Positions 38,468 to 52,100 of a stretch of DNA of 64,000 bases are shown here, piece after piece; within the stretch, counting starts at the first letter, position 1, and every line of letters begins with the position of its first letter. The DNA lies in the NCBI GenBank assembly GCA_024500155.1, contig CM044869.1, positions 50,361,898 to 50,425,897 on the forward strand. Direction: 5' to 3'. This DNA is from Chenopodium formosanum. Its lineage: Eukaryota; Streptophyta; Magnoliopsida; Caryophyllales; Amaranthaceae. Under the pieces are notes generated by a model. It was given only the letters and a program-made list of their open reading frames with translations. It ran no database searches and had not been told where the DNA came from. A program made the translations under genes and the position numbers.

Positions 38468-40095
38468 CTAAGGGTGCTTGTTGGAAGAACGATTATAACT
38501 ATTACGGATTGCGCAGCAACCAACCATATAAATCACAAAGAGAATGATAAAGATTGTGATATTGAAGATCAAGAAATGGCGCCACTCCTCCCTAAGATTG
38601 GCTAGTACACCTGCCTTGCAAGACTTGCAATCGTAGCACAACTTGTCCTTGTCGTTGCTTTATGCATTGCAGTCGGAATCCGATGAGGCCGGGCCTGTCT
38701 TCGGAACCTCCCAGTAGGTTGCGTTCTTAGGGGTAAACCCACATGATGTTGGTGGCTTGCAACAACTTGACTGACAAAACAAGTTCAAAATGTATCACAA
38801 TTACGAATATATAGTTGTAACTAAAAAAATGAAAGAATGTGACGCATGCAACATACATATATATTTTTCTTTTTTTTTACAATTCAATGTTAAGAACGTG
38901 GGTTGCCCATGTTACTCACTTCACACATGTTTGTAACTGCATTATATTGCGTTCTTGGCATGAATTAGAAAATCAATTAAATGAACTTGATAGTCCTCAT
39001 TCACGTCACTAAAAAAAGGTGATCCTAGATGAGCGTAACTAATCTAATTACGCATTGTAAGCTTGTAATTAACATCGAAGTTGTGCAAAACCAGTAAATT
39101 CAACTAATGGAAATAAGCCGTACGTACCATAAACAATAGCGCGCATGTTACAATTTTACAAAGAGGTAGAGTTTAAAAATGCAAAAGATTAAATTCATCA
39201 ATAACCAAATGATCCATGTCCAAGAGTAAAATTAAAAATCTTATAACGATGACATACATATAAATAAATATTCAATATTGTACCAAAAAAATGAGGGTCA
39301 AAAATCTAATCGCAAATTTAGGAAGAAATATACAAATTATTCAACTCCTTTTTTTCCTGAGGAAATCTTCAACTTCATTTACTCTAGATTTAACGTCAAA
39401 AATCTTGTCATTATCATTTTTTATATTTTTGGTTATCATGTTTAGTGATAATAATGAGAAGACACAACATAACCAAAAAAAAAAAACCGCAATTATTCTT
39501 ATGGTGCTATTGGAAGTACAGGCTAACAATCAAACAAAAAAGAGCAATAATATTACTAACAAAACTTTAAAAGTAAAATTACCTGAATCGGAGACAAGTT
39601 TTTGTTAAGAAAATGAAGGCCATGATTAGTATAAACACGGTCCAACGACGCACAAACTTTAGTATCAACCAAACAACTCCGAATTTGAACCCAATTCTTA
39701 GTATTAACAACATTCCTTTGTACCCAATGGTTAAAATCACCCACCCTGTACTCCTCAAACCCGACACCAGACACCGCTCTTCCAGCACCCTTATTCGTGA
39801 CCATAAACACGAACCCCGTAAAAATAACCCAACCTATCATGATAACAACCACGGAAACAACATATATCCAAAGAAGGAAAGGAATTTGACACCATGAACC
39901 AATCATTCCTAGTAAAGAAATAGTAAGAAGGATTAGTCCTATTATAAGAATAGGCCATTCTACCATTTGTTGACAATGTGTTGGACTTCCATTGATGAAA
40001 AAGTGTAGGTAAATAAATATGGATATTGCTAATAATGAAAGGATTGTTGTTAAGATGTTTAGGGTTGTGATTACTATGTTGCTTAACTTTACCAT
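38468..40095 (-). pseudogene. Tetraspanin (TET8/TET9-like) gene with one in-frame stop
   Basis: A plant tetraspanin, a four-helix membrane protein of plasma-membrane microdomains and extracellular vesicles. Exon 1 is 40095-39583 (171 codons) and exon 2 is 38770-38468; the join is in phase. Segments: TM1 about 7-30, TM2 47-68 (PILIIGLILLTISLLGMIG), TM3 72-100, and a large loop with SCCKPPTSCGF. The Cys-rich loop continues with KLCYDCKSCKAG, then TM4 (LIFNITIFIILFVIYMVGC) and a short basic tail. A TAA at 38662-38660 (codon 208) interrupts the loop where relatives have an aromatic residue before SNDK. Everything after it is intact to a natural TAG, giving 271 residues if uninterrupted. So this is a recent null allele, a truncated 207-aa product lacking TM4, or a sequencing error. 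Confidence 0.85.
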
Positions 40096-40536
40096 TGTTG
40101 TTGTTTAACGTTGCTAATGATGATTATGAATGTGATTATGAAAGTTGAGAATAATGTAGAGATTTTGTACTATAAATATGGATCAAAGGAAAGAATTAAG
40201 GGGTTTTTGGTTGTAGAGAATGTGGGGGTCATGGGTTAGACTAAGACTGTTTATGGAAGAAAAAAACGGTTTATTTTTATAAGTTTTTTCTAAAAAAATT
40301 TAGTCTTATTTTTTCAAGGTTATGTTGTTGTAAATGACGAAATTAACCCTAATTAGTTTATCAATAATAACCAATCACAATTTAGAGATTCAAATATTCA
40401 ATGCAGGTTTAAAATGATATTGGTTGGGAATAATCATTTTATTATCATAGTAAAATAAACATTAATTAATTGATTTTGACATGCATTCCAAATCTAATAC
40501 GGAGTATTATTTTAGATAATATATTAAATAATTAGT
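40096..40536. other. Tetraspanin upstream region
   Basis: Contains the tetraspanin promoter. A TATA-like TATTTATA on the minus strand lies near 40170, about 75 bp above the ATG. No other gene seen. Confidence 0.4.
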
Positions 40537-40790
40537 TACTCTCTCTGTTCCCAAAAGTTCCGACCCTTTTAGCCTAATTTTAGTCCCAAAAAGATCGACC
40601 CATTTGCATTAAAATATCCACCAATTTACAATAATATTTGTGCAAAATTAGCTTCCTATATAAAATTTTGTTTTTTCATGTATTTTTAATACTTTATCTT
40701 TCTAATATATTTTTATTTCTTTTTATTTAACTTTCTTAATAACCGCAAAATCAATCCATAAAAGTCGAAGTTTTGGGGACAGAAGGAGTA
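40537..40790. mobile_element. Stowaway MITE, 250 bp, TA target duplication
   Basis: The element spans 40539-40788. Ends read CTCTCTCTGTTCCCAAAA and, inward from the other side, CTCCTTCTGTCCCCAAAA. It is flanked by TA on each side (40537-40538, 40789-40790). The CTCCnTCnGTnCC end is the Stowaway/Tc1-mariner signature. It lies 130 bp upstream of the F-box start. Confidence 0.85.
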
Positions 40791-40922
40791 CTTTATTTAA
40801 TAACGCCCTGAGCACTCGCCAGCAAAACCCTACAAAATATATTGACTTATTGTTATTTGACAAAAAAACCTTATACATATATGACCCTTCCGATTTCATT
40901 ATACCCTTCAAATTCTAAATCA

Positions 40923-42003
40923 ATGGCTGATTTACCAACGGATTTGTGGACGGAAATCTTAGCAAGACTACCGGCGAAAAGCCTAATGAGATTGAGGTGT
41001 GTTTGTAAACGCTGGTGTTCTTTAATTGATTCCTCTGATTTCTTTGTTATGCATCTTCAACTTTACAACAACAAACGCAAGTATTTGATAGATGTGGAAG
41101 ACTATGAATCTATCATTCGTAGTATCGACACATTCAGAAAAATCGATGTACTTATCAAAACTCTTGGTGAACACGTTATATTAGGGAGCTCTTATGGATT
41201 ATATTTGTTGAAAAATGATGTAACCCATGATAATTTCGTATTCTATAATCCTTGTATTCGAAAGTCGTTGGTGATTCCCCCAGTCCTTTTTCTATGGATA
41301 ATACCACATTACCGCACTTTATCGGCTAGGTTTCGCTCCGTCTACTAATGATCATAAGTTGCTTACTTTAGGGTGTTTTAAGTTTAACTTTAACGAGTTT
41401 TTTATTTCGGTTTATTCGTTAAATGATAACCTTTGGAGGATCAAAGGTAGGTTGGATGTCCACATTCGAGGGCTTTTATTACATAAAGATGACGGTGGAA
41501 TTTATTTTAAGGCTGCTGCGTACTGGTTTGGATTTGATCAGGGCTCAGCGACTCATCTTATATGATTTGATTTTGATTCCGAGGAATTCAACTCAGTGGA
41601 TTTGCCTGATGCTCTTAAACAAACAGGTCTCACCAAAATGTGTTTTGTCCTCGGTGAGTCTATAGCAGTTTTCAGTATGTCTTCTGATCGTACCTGCATA
41701 TGGGTTTTGGTCGAGGATAAATCATGGCGGCTATGGTATACCGGAGATGTAAATTTAGAAGCTCTTCAGTTTCTTACAGGTAGTAATCGTACTATTGGTC
41801 TTACAGGGTTTGTCAATGAAGAAAAGAATACACTTCTGATACAGCATACTATCTATGATTGCTGTTATGGAATGTGTTCTTATAATTTTAAAAGTCATCA
41901 GATACAACATTTGGATGTTTATAAATGTACGCGTAAATCTGTTGATACTTATATGGAGACCTTAGTACTGCACAAACAACAAAAGGGGAGATTTGACATC
42001 TGA
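40923..42003 (+). pseudogene. F-box protein gene, broken by two frameshifts and a stop
   Basis: The start MADLPTDLWTEILARLPAKS opens a clear F-box domain (ALRLRCVCKRW-type helix: SLMRLRCVCKRWCSLIDSS), which in working proteins binds SKP1 in SCF ubiquitin ligases. An F-box-associated region follows (FYNPCIRKSLVIPP, later SWRLWY, GMCSYNFKSHQIQ). The frame is lost by one base in the C-run at about 41276-41281 and by another base near 41325-41330. It then runs open but for a TGA at 41563-41565 until a stop at 42001-42003. Single-exon organisation is normal for this family. Three lesions make a functional protein unlikely. Confidence 0.85.
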
Positions 42004-43122
42004 GCCGCGACACTGATGAATATGGAACAAGATTGATCCATTTTAGCTAGGTGGTTTAACCAAAATCCCTCATATAGTTTTAGTTGAAATGCATTCTTCC
42101 CCTTTCGCTAGATTGTACTCGTACTAGAATGTTCCTTTTTTTTTTTTTTTTTGAAGAATACTAGAATTACTTTTCATATAATATTTCAGTGAATGTTGAA
42201 TTGGCATATTGGCTTAGCATAAATAGAATTATAATCAGATGTTTTCATTATTAGCTAATACGGGAGTAGTTGAAGGGGCTGCATATTGAATTGCATGCTG
42301 TGTTGCTGTGATATGATGCTATTAATACCAACGTGATGTTAATTTGAACCGAGAAACTCATCTTTTCTCGGTTTATCCAGTGATTTTGATGCCAAGGAAT
42401 TCAGCTTAGTGAAGCTGCTTGTTGCTGCAAAAAGAAATTAGAGTCCTGGTCGAGTCATTAGTAAGTAGTTTTCATCACGTCTTCTTCAAGAAGCTTCATG
42501 TGAGATTATAAAAAAATCTTCTTGTACATTGATAATCCTGCAGACCGAATCTACAATAAAATTCTATAACTAAAGTACTGTGATTAACATCGTGTCAGGT
42601 GGGAATTACTACGTAAGGAACTAGCATTAGACCCTGTGTTTTAAGGCCTATTCCAACTTATAAGACCAGAGGGCATGGCTTATCAAATAACAGTCACACG
42701 CATACTATCATAGGCAATATATACGTGCATTGTGTAATGCAACCTGTGCAATTTAACTACTGCAAAAACTTCCCATGATCAGCTAAAGATGTTTCTAAGA
42801 TTCCAAAAACAGACGATCAGAACCAAGAAAGCACATTAGTTGCACGAAATTTGTCGTCATCTAAGTTCTCATACTGCAGATTAGGTTATACAAATACAAT
42901 AACTAAGCTATAATCTCTATTAGAATTCTGGATCTCATCCCTTGTCTAGTAATGTACACCATTAAGTTTGTGATGTATTAATTCTAACAAGGGTAAACAA
43001 CTGCTACTACGACTTAATCTTCACATATGTACAGAAATTACAAATTTAAAACTTCACTTCACCAGGTAATTTCAGAGTAAGAGGAGGGGGTAAAGGGGGC
43101 ATAGAGAACAACAAAAAAGAGC
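42004..43122. other. Intergenic between F-box pseudogene and MIS12
   Basis: About 1.1 kb. It must contain the MIS12 3' UTR on the minus strand. A T-run occurs at 42137-42152. No gene or mobile element was recognised. Confidence 0.5.
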
Positions 43123-46100
43123 CTACGTCATTGAGTTCATCTTGGTCATGAACTCCTGAAGATCATCCAACCCCAACTTGGAAAGACCTGCAATAGAGAT
43201 GAATTTTGGCAATATGAACATAGAACTGAAAAATCGCAATTCCTCATTTATAAAAGTAAAGTAAATGTACCCTTGCTGTATCTGAGTTCGGGAATATCTC
43301 CATTTGCATCATTTGCCCTCTCCCTCCTACTGCGCTCAATCTCTTTCATCTCTTTGCTCTTTAGCTGCTCCATTTTGTGACGGAGTTCAGATGCAACGTT
43401 CATCATATCTGCAAAAAAGCGATTATTCTCTTATAATCCATCCTACTTGGCAAGAGAGACATGGAGAAAGAGCAGTGTTCAGGTTTCATTGTCTGAGCCT
43501 TTAGTTGTAGAGCATTTATAGACATGAGACAGACCACATACAGAGTTTTGGAGTTCTAATAGAACACAAAATGTTGTCTGAGCTAGGTTAATAAAGGCGT
43601 CATCAAGGAGGTCCCTCAACAAGAATATACAAAAGGCTAGTTACCCACAAAAGCAAAACCTCAATACCAATCAATGCCCTAAAAGAAATTGGAGTGTTAC
43701 TAAAGAACATGGAAAATTTAACAGTCTCAACAAGATGCTAGATGCCTCCAAAGTTCATTAATGACCTCTAGTAGAAACTGAAGACCGACATGGCTATTAT
43801 GTCAGGCCAACTAAAACCAATCTTTTAAAAATCTGTCTCAATATTCAGCAATATATTACAGCAGTCCGGAATCAGAAGGCTCACAAAGTCACAAGTCACC
43901 ACTAGAAGACCACTCCCATAACAAAAGTTTAACAATTATAGTCAATAAGAGTATTGACGCATCAATAGGTCATGATAAACACTGGAAAATATTATCAAGA
44001 CAGACCAAGTTTTAGTTCTGAAAACTTACAAGCTACAAGCATCTGGAAAAGTGGACAGGTTCTAGTTCTTTGTGGGTCGTCATATACAAATAGAATGTAC
44101 TCCTTACTGATTTTCCTAGGACAAACCATGAAAAGTGCTTTGCTTCAAGCATAATGACCGTATCTTTTGTAATAAGACTAATGGGACGGTGCCATGGGAT
44201 CGAATGGTCTGTTTAAATTTTTTTCCTATATTTAATTTCAATTGTCCAACATGAATTGGCTTTCTATCTTGTACTTTCATAAAAAAAAATACCTTTTCTC
44301 TGATACAAACTAATTAGTTTCAATATGTTCTTATTTCTAGCTAAAAAAGATGCTCTTGCCATTGTAACAGCAGCCAGGAGCAGGTTGTCTGAAAACCATA
44401 GAATATCTTGTTTCACCTGTCAACACCCCCACCCCCCCTCTTTTTTTTTTTTTTTCTCTGTTGAAAAAACTCTGATTCTATTGCTTTGTAGAGCAAATCC
44501 CACCCTTGCCCCTCCTCAACTATCAAGAGATCAACATTTAAGTCCAGCCTAACAAAATAACCAATTTGTAGCCACCTAACAATTTTATTGCACATCACCA
44601 TCTGAACACAGCAGAACTACAACCTCCACATTTCCAGTCAAACAGAGGAAAAGGAGTCCATCTTCATATCAAGATAATCAATACATGCATAATGACCTGG
44701 AAGCTAGAGACACTTGGTTATTACCTTGGAACATGTCATGTGCAGAACTTTTCTCATACAGCTGTAATGCTTCATTCACAGATGAGATATACTGGTTGCT
44801 CATGGTAGATTTTCTTTCCAATTCTCGTAATTCTTGTTTCAACTCAGAGCACTCTTTTCCAGCCTTGGATCACGTATGAAATAAAAAAAAACATGAGACT
44901 AGTACATCAATGCATACAGAGTAGATATACAAATATCAGGCCATGAAAGGCTTTCCTGTATAACAATTTGGAGAGTATTTACTTACCTCTGCAAGCTTAT
45001 TCCTTAAATTATCAAGTTGTGCTTCTACCTGCTCATCAATAGGATCATCTTGGTCCATTAGATCATCACCAGATGCTTCATCCTGAAAAGGAATATCAGT
45101 AAACATTCCAGAGGAAGACAATCACATCAAAAGCAGTAGAAATTGGACTAAAGACTTCCAAGATCTGCCACACCACGGTAGCTAACTTGCTAGAATCAAC
45201 CACACTATTTGATAGCATCCATAAATAATTGATCAATATCATTGTTTAACTATGACTCTGAGAAAGTAGTGTGCAAACTGTAAAGATACAGCAATTTTAG
45301 TAGCACACATCATATTATAAAAAAACAGTTCTTCACTGAATGGTATAGGCATCATCCTACAAAGCTTTATTGCAAAAATGGTGAGCTATTGGCTGAAGCA
45401 GTGCGAAAACTATAACTCCAATTGATTGGCATTATTGCATCTAGGCATCAAAATACATGAATTAATGGCATTATGCGACTATTTTCATTGTAGAGAAGAT
45501 CACAAAATAATAGCGTAGTGCCTAAACACCCATTCCAACAAGAAGTCATCAATTGAACTCCACTATCAGACATTCCAATGTCACTCCTAGTGGACAACAG
45601 TAAAAAAAGAATTGTGTCCAACTTAGACCATTTAACGTTTTAATGCTCCAACTGCAAACTCACTTTGAGCTTAATAGCTAGCCTCTGGTTCATAATCATA
45701 GTAGTCAAGTTGATAGCTTCAGTCATTTTATGACTAACACGGACTTACTGCCTATATCCATAGTGAAAGACGAAAAGAAATTAGCAACTTCAGACATTAA
45801 GGGACTGGATGCGCTCAGGTCTTGGGTTCTCAATAAAAGCCATCAGATGACATCAGATACCCAATACACAATTTGTACAACATCCACACCACTGGAAAGG
45901 GTAACCATCATTCAGTGTAAGAGATAGCTGTCAACAAAGCTAAGACAGTAGTTCACTGAGGTCCCATTCCTTAGGAAAATGGATACCCTCTTTTTCTATG
46001 GTATAAATACACCAGCAACTCACAATGAAGTGCAGCTTAAAATGGGTAAGCAACCACCAGAAAACTTTAACATTCATTTATGACAAAGTTCCCAAGTGTC

Positions 46101-49100
46101 ATCATATTTCTCAAAAACAGAAACATCCTCAAATTCCCTAAGCGAAGCTCAAGCCCAAAAGCAGAGCTAGGAAAATCACCTTATCCCAAAGAAAATCATC
46201 TTGTTGAGACCACTGACAATTATGTAAGCATTATGCAAGAACTGTGAATTCTCCTTATTTCAACCAAAAAGCATTGAGTTAACATGCACTAAATCCTACT
46301 GCTAACCATCAAAAAGAAGAAAAAAATAGAACGTCAATACCTTTTATCATTACATTTTTCTTAACCTTCGGTATTTTGTTAGGATAATCACAATTCACTA
46401 CTGTTTCTACTAAAAGCTTGAACCTGTATATAGTACTAATGTGCTTGAAGCCTTGAACCCTACATTGTCAAGGGTAGATTGTTGTTCCCAAAGGTAACCT
46501 TTCCTAGTATGTCACAACCTACTGATTCCTATTGAGGTCAATATAAAGCCATTTGTGAAGGTTAGTTCATAACAAAGCTTTGGCTAAAATACGCTAGCTA
46601 TAACAACTTAACAAGTCCAAAATCTCATCCAATTTCCCTTTTAAGCAAACGATGAATCTTATTTTAAGTAGTACTCCCTCCATTCTTAATAATAAGCCAC
46701 ATCTTATGTTGGACTGTGGATTGTCCAAAATTAATAGTCCTTAAATATAGTTTTAAAAACTTAAAGCTTGTCTATATCACCCTTATAATGTGTTTGGATT
46801 GAAGGAATTGGAGAGAAGAGAAGAGGAAATGAGGGAGGGATTTCCGATTGTTTGCTTAGTTCTTTATGAGGGTGAGGGAAAAGGAGGGGAGGGGAATGGA
46901 AAGATATTGTTTCCTTAAATATTTAAGAAATTAGTATCTTAAAAATTGAAAAGAATTGGAAAATGGTAACAATCCAGTCACATATGTTCTCCGGCTTCTA
47001 CCTCCCCTCTTTGCTCTTTCCTTTGCTTCTTTGTCCCACTCTCATTACTTTCTCTCACATCCTTCCCCCTACTTCTTTGTCCACCACTCTTTACTTTCTC
47101 TCTCCTCCTACCCTCATTTTCTTTGCTTCTATGTCCTATTCTTCGTAATTGGTTGCACCAAATTCGAGTATTGTTATTAGATTCCCCTCCCCATCTCTCC
47201 TCTTCTCCATTATCCAAACAATGGAATTAAGTTTCTTCCTCCTTCCTCTCCCCTCTCTTTCCCTCCCTTCCCTTTCTTATTTTATATCTTAACACCCTGC
47301 TAATGATAAATTGATAGCGTAAACGAAAAGACTTGTCGAATAAAGAAGAATAATCATGATATCACCCAATTTCTTGGATAGGAACTTCGATCAAATATGG
47401 CCAGCCATTGAATAATTCACCACTTATACAACTCTATCCATACCCTAAACCTAGAAGAATTTATGTTTAGAAAATCCCGATGCATAACATAGGAAGCATA
47501 GGAAGTTGCTTAAGACTACAACGTGAGCTAAGAAAACTAGTTGAGGATCAAAAAGAGAGAAGCTAAGACTAAAAGTAACCACACCCCCAAAATGATCCAG
47601 CCATGCCCATAGTTATCAAAATCGCGATCCGGATCGTGGAATCGTGCGATTCTACGATCCTAATACACCCAGTCGATCTGGATCGTCCATAGAATCGATC
47701 TGTGGTAGGATCGGCCATAGGATCGGTAGAATCGTACAGGATCGGTAGGATCGATAACGATTCTACGATCCTATGGGCGATTCTACCGATTCTACAAAAT
47801 AAGCTTAAAAGGAACATTTTTATCTTAGTGGACTTAGTATAGACTTGCTCATCTGGTTTCTTTCCAATTTATTTTTTTTCTTTATTTTTTCCCCTTAATT
47901 TTTATTTATTTTGTTTATTTTTGTTTAAAATAAGCTAAATCTGTGGGCCTACTATTGTTCTTGGTTGGTAGATACTGTGGATCCAACCCTGCCTGATTTC
48001 ACTCGAATTTCACTTGATCGATGTAGCTGATTATGTTACAATGAATTTAATTATCTAATTTCAGTGCAAGTATGTAATATAAACCTTTTAATAATCTTTA
48101 GTGAGTGGAAGCTAATTTTTTTGGATTTTATAAACATGTAAAGCTCTAGCACAAAAAATTAAAATGATAGCCAAGTATGAATTATGTTACTAGGTCTACC
48201 ACAACTAGCACCATTTTTTCTCTTTTTTTTTTAGAGGTTAATTTTTTTTATTTGAATTAGAATGTAAAATTAACAAAGAGTATTATAAATTTAGATTGCG
48301 TATGTATACACTATCGTCATGTAATGTATTTAAGGAAATAACTTTTAAAAAAATTGAAATATTATTATTTTATACTTAATTTAGTTTAAATATGAATAAA
48401 TATTTGAAACAGTTTAGTAAAATTTTATTTTTTTTGCAATTTTTGTAGGATCGGTCGATCTTACGATCCGATTTTACGATTCGATCCTACTTCCATCTTC
48501 CGATCCAAAGTAGAATCCCGATCCTAATAACATTGGCCATGCCTCATCCTCAAAGATCCTTTAAATTTGAATAAATTATGTTGTTTCCTTGTTCATGACA
48601 TGAATTAAAAAGTCATCCAAACAGCTAAAGTACATAGCATAAACTAAAGGGTAGTACTGGAGCACTATTTACAAAGTACAATCAAACAACAAAATTTTGC
48701 TATAGTGCTCACTCAAAAGTCAAGGGGGTTGGACAGAATACACAATGGTTCCTTTTGTTTAACTCTGTCATATACATAAAGTAGGGTAAGACAATAAGGC
48801 ATTAATAGAAAAGATTCCTAATAAAACAAAGGATATGTTGGTCAGACTACCAGCACATCTACCATAACTTCAATTTTTGACACAACAACCAGATGGTCCC
48901 TGTATGAGAATGACCATAATACAAGGAGTAGTCCCATTATCTACCCAAATTTTAATAAAATTCATTAGTGTTATAAGAATTTGTCCTAGTGTTATCTGAA
49001 TTCCATCATGTTTCATTCTACTCAAGTACGCCAAAAAAAAAGCTCCACAACACCCACCCACATCACAAGCAATTTTATTGTTGTATGACAGAAGTATCTC

Positions 49101-52100
49101 CTTTTAACAGCTTTTGACCTTACCCTACTACTGACTATCGAGCACCCTCCAACAAATGTATAGGATGTCCCTGTATTTAATATGCGCCATGCCGTCTAAT
49201 TGAAGAGAGGAGCAAAATCTGGAAACTAATGTACGATTCAGTGTGCCTCATCAAAAAAGCCTTGCTTGAACAAAAAAAGGCACATAACCCAGGTTACCTT
49301 GCACCTCAGAGACAAGCCTTTTTATACACTATCTCCAACTATAGTGGCCTTAATAATATTAATAATGAATAAGAGGTGTATAAGCACAATTGTGTCCCGC
49401 AGGTAGACATGATTTATTACGTCCTGCAATCAAAATAAAGTTATCTATAGTCTTCAATAGTACCTAAACAATTAAAGAGAGCCTACATTTCTCAACCTCG
49501 GCGCATTTAGAGAAAAAGTATGACTCAACTTCCTAATATGATTGAAACTTCCTAAACCATAAGAAGCAACCAATTCAAAATGGCTCGTAAAACCAAAGTT
49601 ATTCACATGAGTAAGCCCTTGTTATTCCTAAATCTTCACCTCAACTTCAGTCCAATTTGTACACTTTCAGAATGCCAAGGAATAAAGTAAATGCATTTAG
49701 ATCTGCACAACTCTATAGTTACAAAAATTGTGCAAGGGGGCATATAGGATGTGAAAAAAGGCTAACCTAATAGAGCAAAAACATAGAAACCTTAGTGTTT
49801 GGGATGATGGTTTTTGCCTCACAGGATGCTAACAGGAGGATAAGGCAATTGCTTCTAGGGTGATTGTTATGGACTGGGTTCCAAGGCAATCAGGTCAAAC
49901 ACCTTTGTTGGTGTATTCTAGGCGTAGAAAAGGGAGGCACATGGGTCAACAACATCTTGAGAAAGGTCAACAGCAAGATTAGCAACCAAGGAGCATTTCT
50001 ATGCAAGAAGACAAAGTCAATTAAGAAGGAAGTAAGGAAAGAAAGCAACCAGCTTCAAGCCTTCAACAATGTTTGCTTATGGTTTTTCTATTTTAGCTAA
50101 TTAGTCACATGTACTCCCTTAAGGTCAGCCTTGACCATTAGCTATCTTAGTATAAGTAATGTAGTATGTAAAACTTGAAGAGTATCCAGAAAATTGAGTG
50201 AAAACACATTGATGAGATTTGTAGCCTCAAGCTACTAGGTAGAGTAATAGCCTAAAGCTATTGTCCTTGTAATCCCTCTCTGACATTATTAATCAATTAT
50301 CAAGCTTCCTTCTATAAATTAGTATAATTAGTGTCATCATTACCGGTTGCCAGAGTTAATCTATAACAGTGATGCTTTGAAGTTTGACCTTTCGAGACTA
50401 CAGAATACAGATCTCAATGCACCTAAAGAATTTCAGTCACAACACAAAAGTTCATCCTAGGTTGGTCTAGATGTGTGTCTATACTCTAAAAATCTTGTAA
50501 TATAATACATATGCTTATATTCAAATGATAAGGCAATGTAAGAAAAACACCATCATCACATTATGTGCATACTTCAAACAAGATAAGAGCCTTCAATGAA
50601 TTTACATTGGTACAGTATTAGAAACACAGTCTCTTATGCCCTTATCCTAGACAGTTATGCAAATGATTTATTTTCTAAGAGGAAGATACAATACAAGAAA
50701 TAAGAAAAGGTGAAATAATTAGTGGTACAGACTACAAAGTGTGTAAGTGGTACTGTTATAATCAAAACTTGCTCAGTTTGCAATTTCATTAACAATTTCT
50801 TGTTTTTTCTGTTTTAATTTTTGAAATACGATTTTATTATATTTTATTTTATTTTTTGGGGGGTAAGTGCCTAAGTGGTGTCTTTGTATCTCTTTCCTCG
50901 TCACATGTTGTATCTCTTCTTCACTCTATGTAATATGTGCTTACTTAAAAAGCATTTCATTTCACAATTTAAAGGTTATTGGCAAGTGAAAGGGAGTAGA
51001 TAACACGATTTGCTAATGCATTGGTTCTCCAAAAAACGATAGTGGTTTGATAATTATTCATGTCACACAAGAAAGATAGTAATTGGCAATATCAACTATA
51101 AAACTAAATCACAACAAATACATACTTTTAGCATCAAACATGAAAAGAGGGAGGAATCCATAAAACTGTATAGAAAACTAAAAACATCAATAAAAGAATT
51201 CTGAGCAAGAAACCTACCCCAGAAGGTAATGAAAACCCAGTAGGAACAGTAAAACAATGGCGAAGGCAGTATTGCTCCCACATAACTAGCCTCTTGTCCA
51301 AAGATGCTTGAATTGTATTTTGAATATAATCAATACCCTATGATTTCAAAGAAATAAAAATAAACAAAATTGCAACCCATGATGAAAAATACACATGAAA
51401 TACACGAGAAGCAAAGAGTCAGCAAAGAAACCCTTCAAGACAACCTTCGGTTCCATCCATCATGGTCTCAGCAAGTCAGCAATTACTATGAGAGGCAAAA
51501 TTGAGCAAATACGACATTAAGAATGGATGATAACTCATCTCATTTCCTAAGCTACCCTATAAATTACTTTGTAGTCCACAAAGTTACCCAAGAAAAGTTT
51601 AATTTCAGCATACTAGTGAAAATCCCAGAATTGTTTTCAGAATTATTTTCCAAAGGATAAGAATTCATAACATCATCCCTCAGTACCCAATGAGTCCCAC
51701 CGTATTCAGAGCCACAAAACAAGGAGGTAATCAGGTCAGATAATCGAACCCGATTCAGCCATTGTCCATATCCAACCCAATTCACATCTAATTGCTCAAT
51801 CTTCACACAATCAATCCATCCACATCATCGAAACTCGAATTGTTTACCCCAAGTACCATAACCCAAAACCTAAATTCTCCCATCACAAAAATAAAACTAA
51901 AAATCCCCATATACAGTTACAAATTACTTTCACAACTAACTCCCAAACACACTATATGTTCCAGAATACTGAATTACTGTAAAAATTGCCATAAATTTAT
52001 GCATAAATGTATAAAAAAAATTCAGAAAAAGAGACAAAATTAGTGGGGAAACAGTTCAAATTGAGAGTACCTTTTGAAGATCTTCAGATCTGTCAGTGCC

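Noticed and set aside
46672..46790. Stowaway-like start (CTCCCTCCATTCTTAAT)
   Set aside because: A lone end without a partner; probably a truncated copy, not strong enough to list.
46956..47217. Short frames rich in Ser/Leu or Arg/Glu
   Set aside because: They lie in the purine/pyrimidine-biased ends of a possible MITE inside a MIS12 intron.
49790..50330. Possible LTR retroelement remnant in MIS12 intron 3
   Set aside because: Composition suggests it, but no paired end or coding domain supports it.
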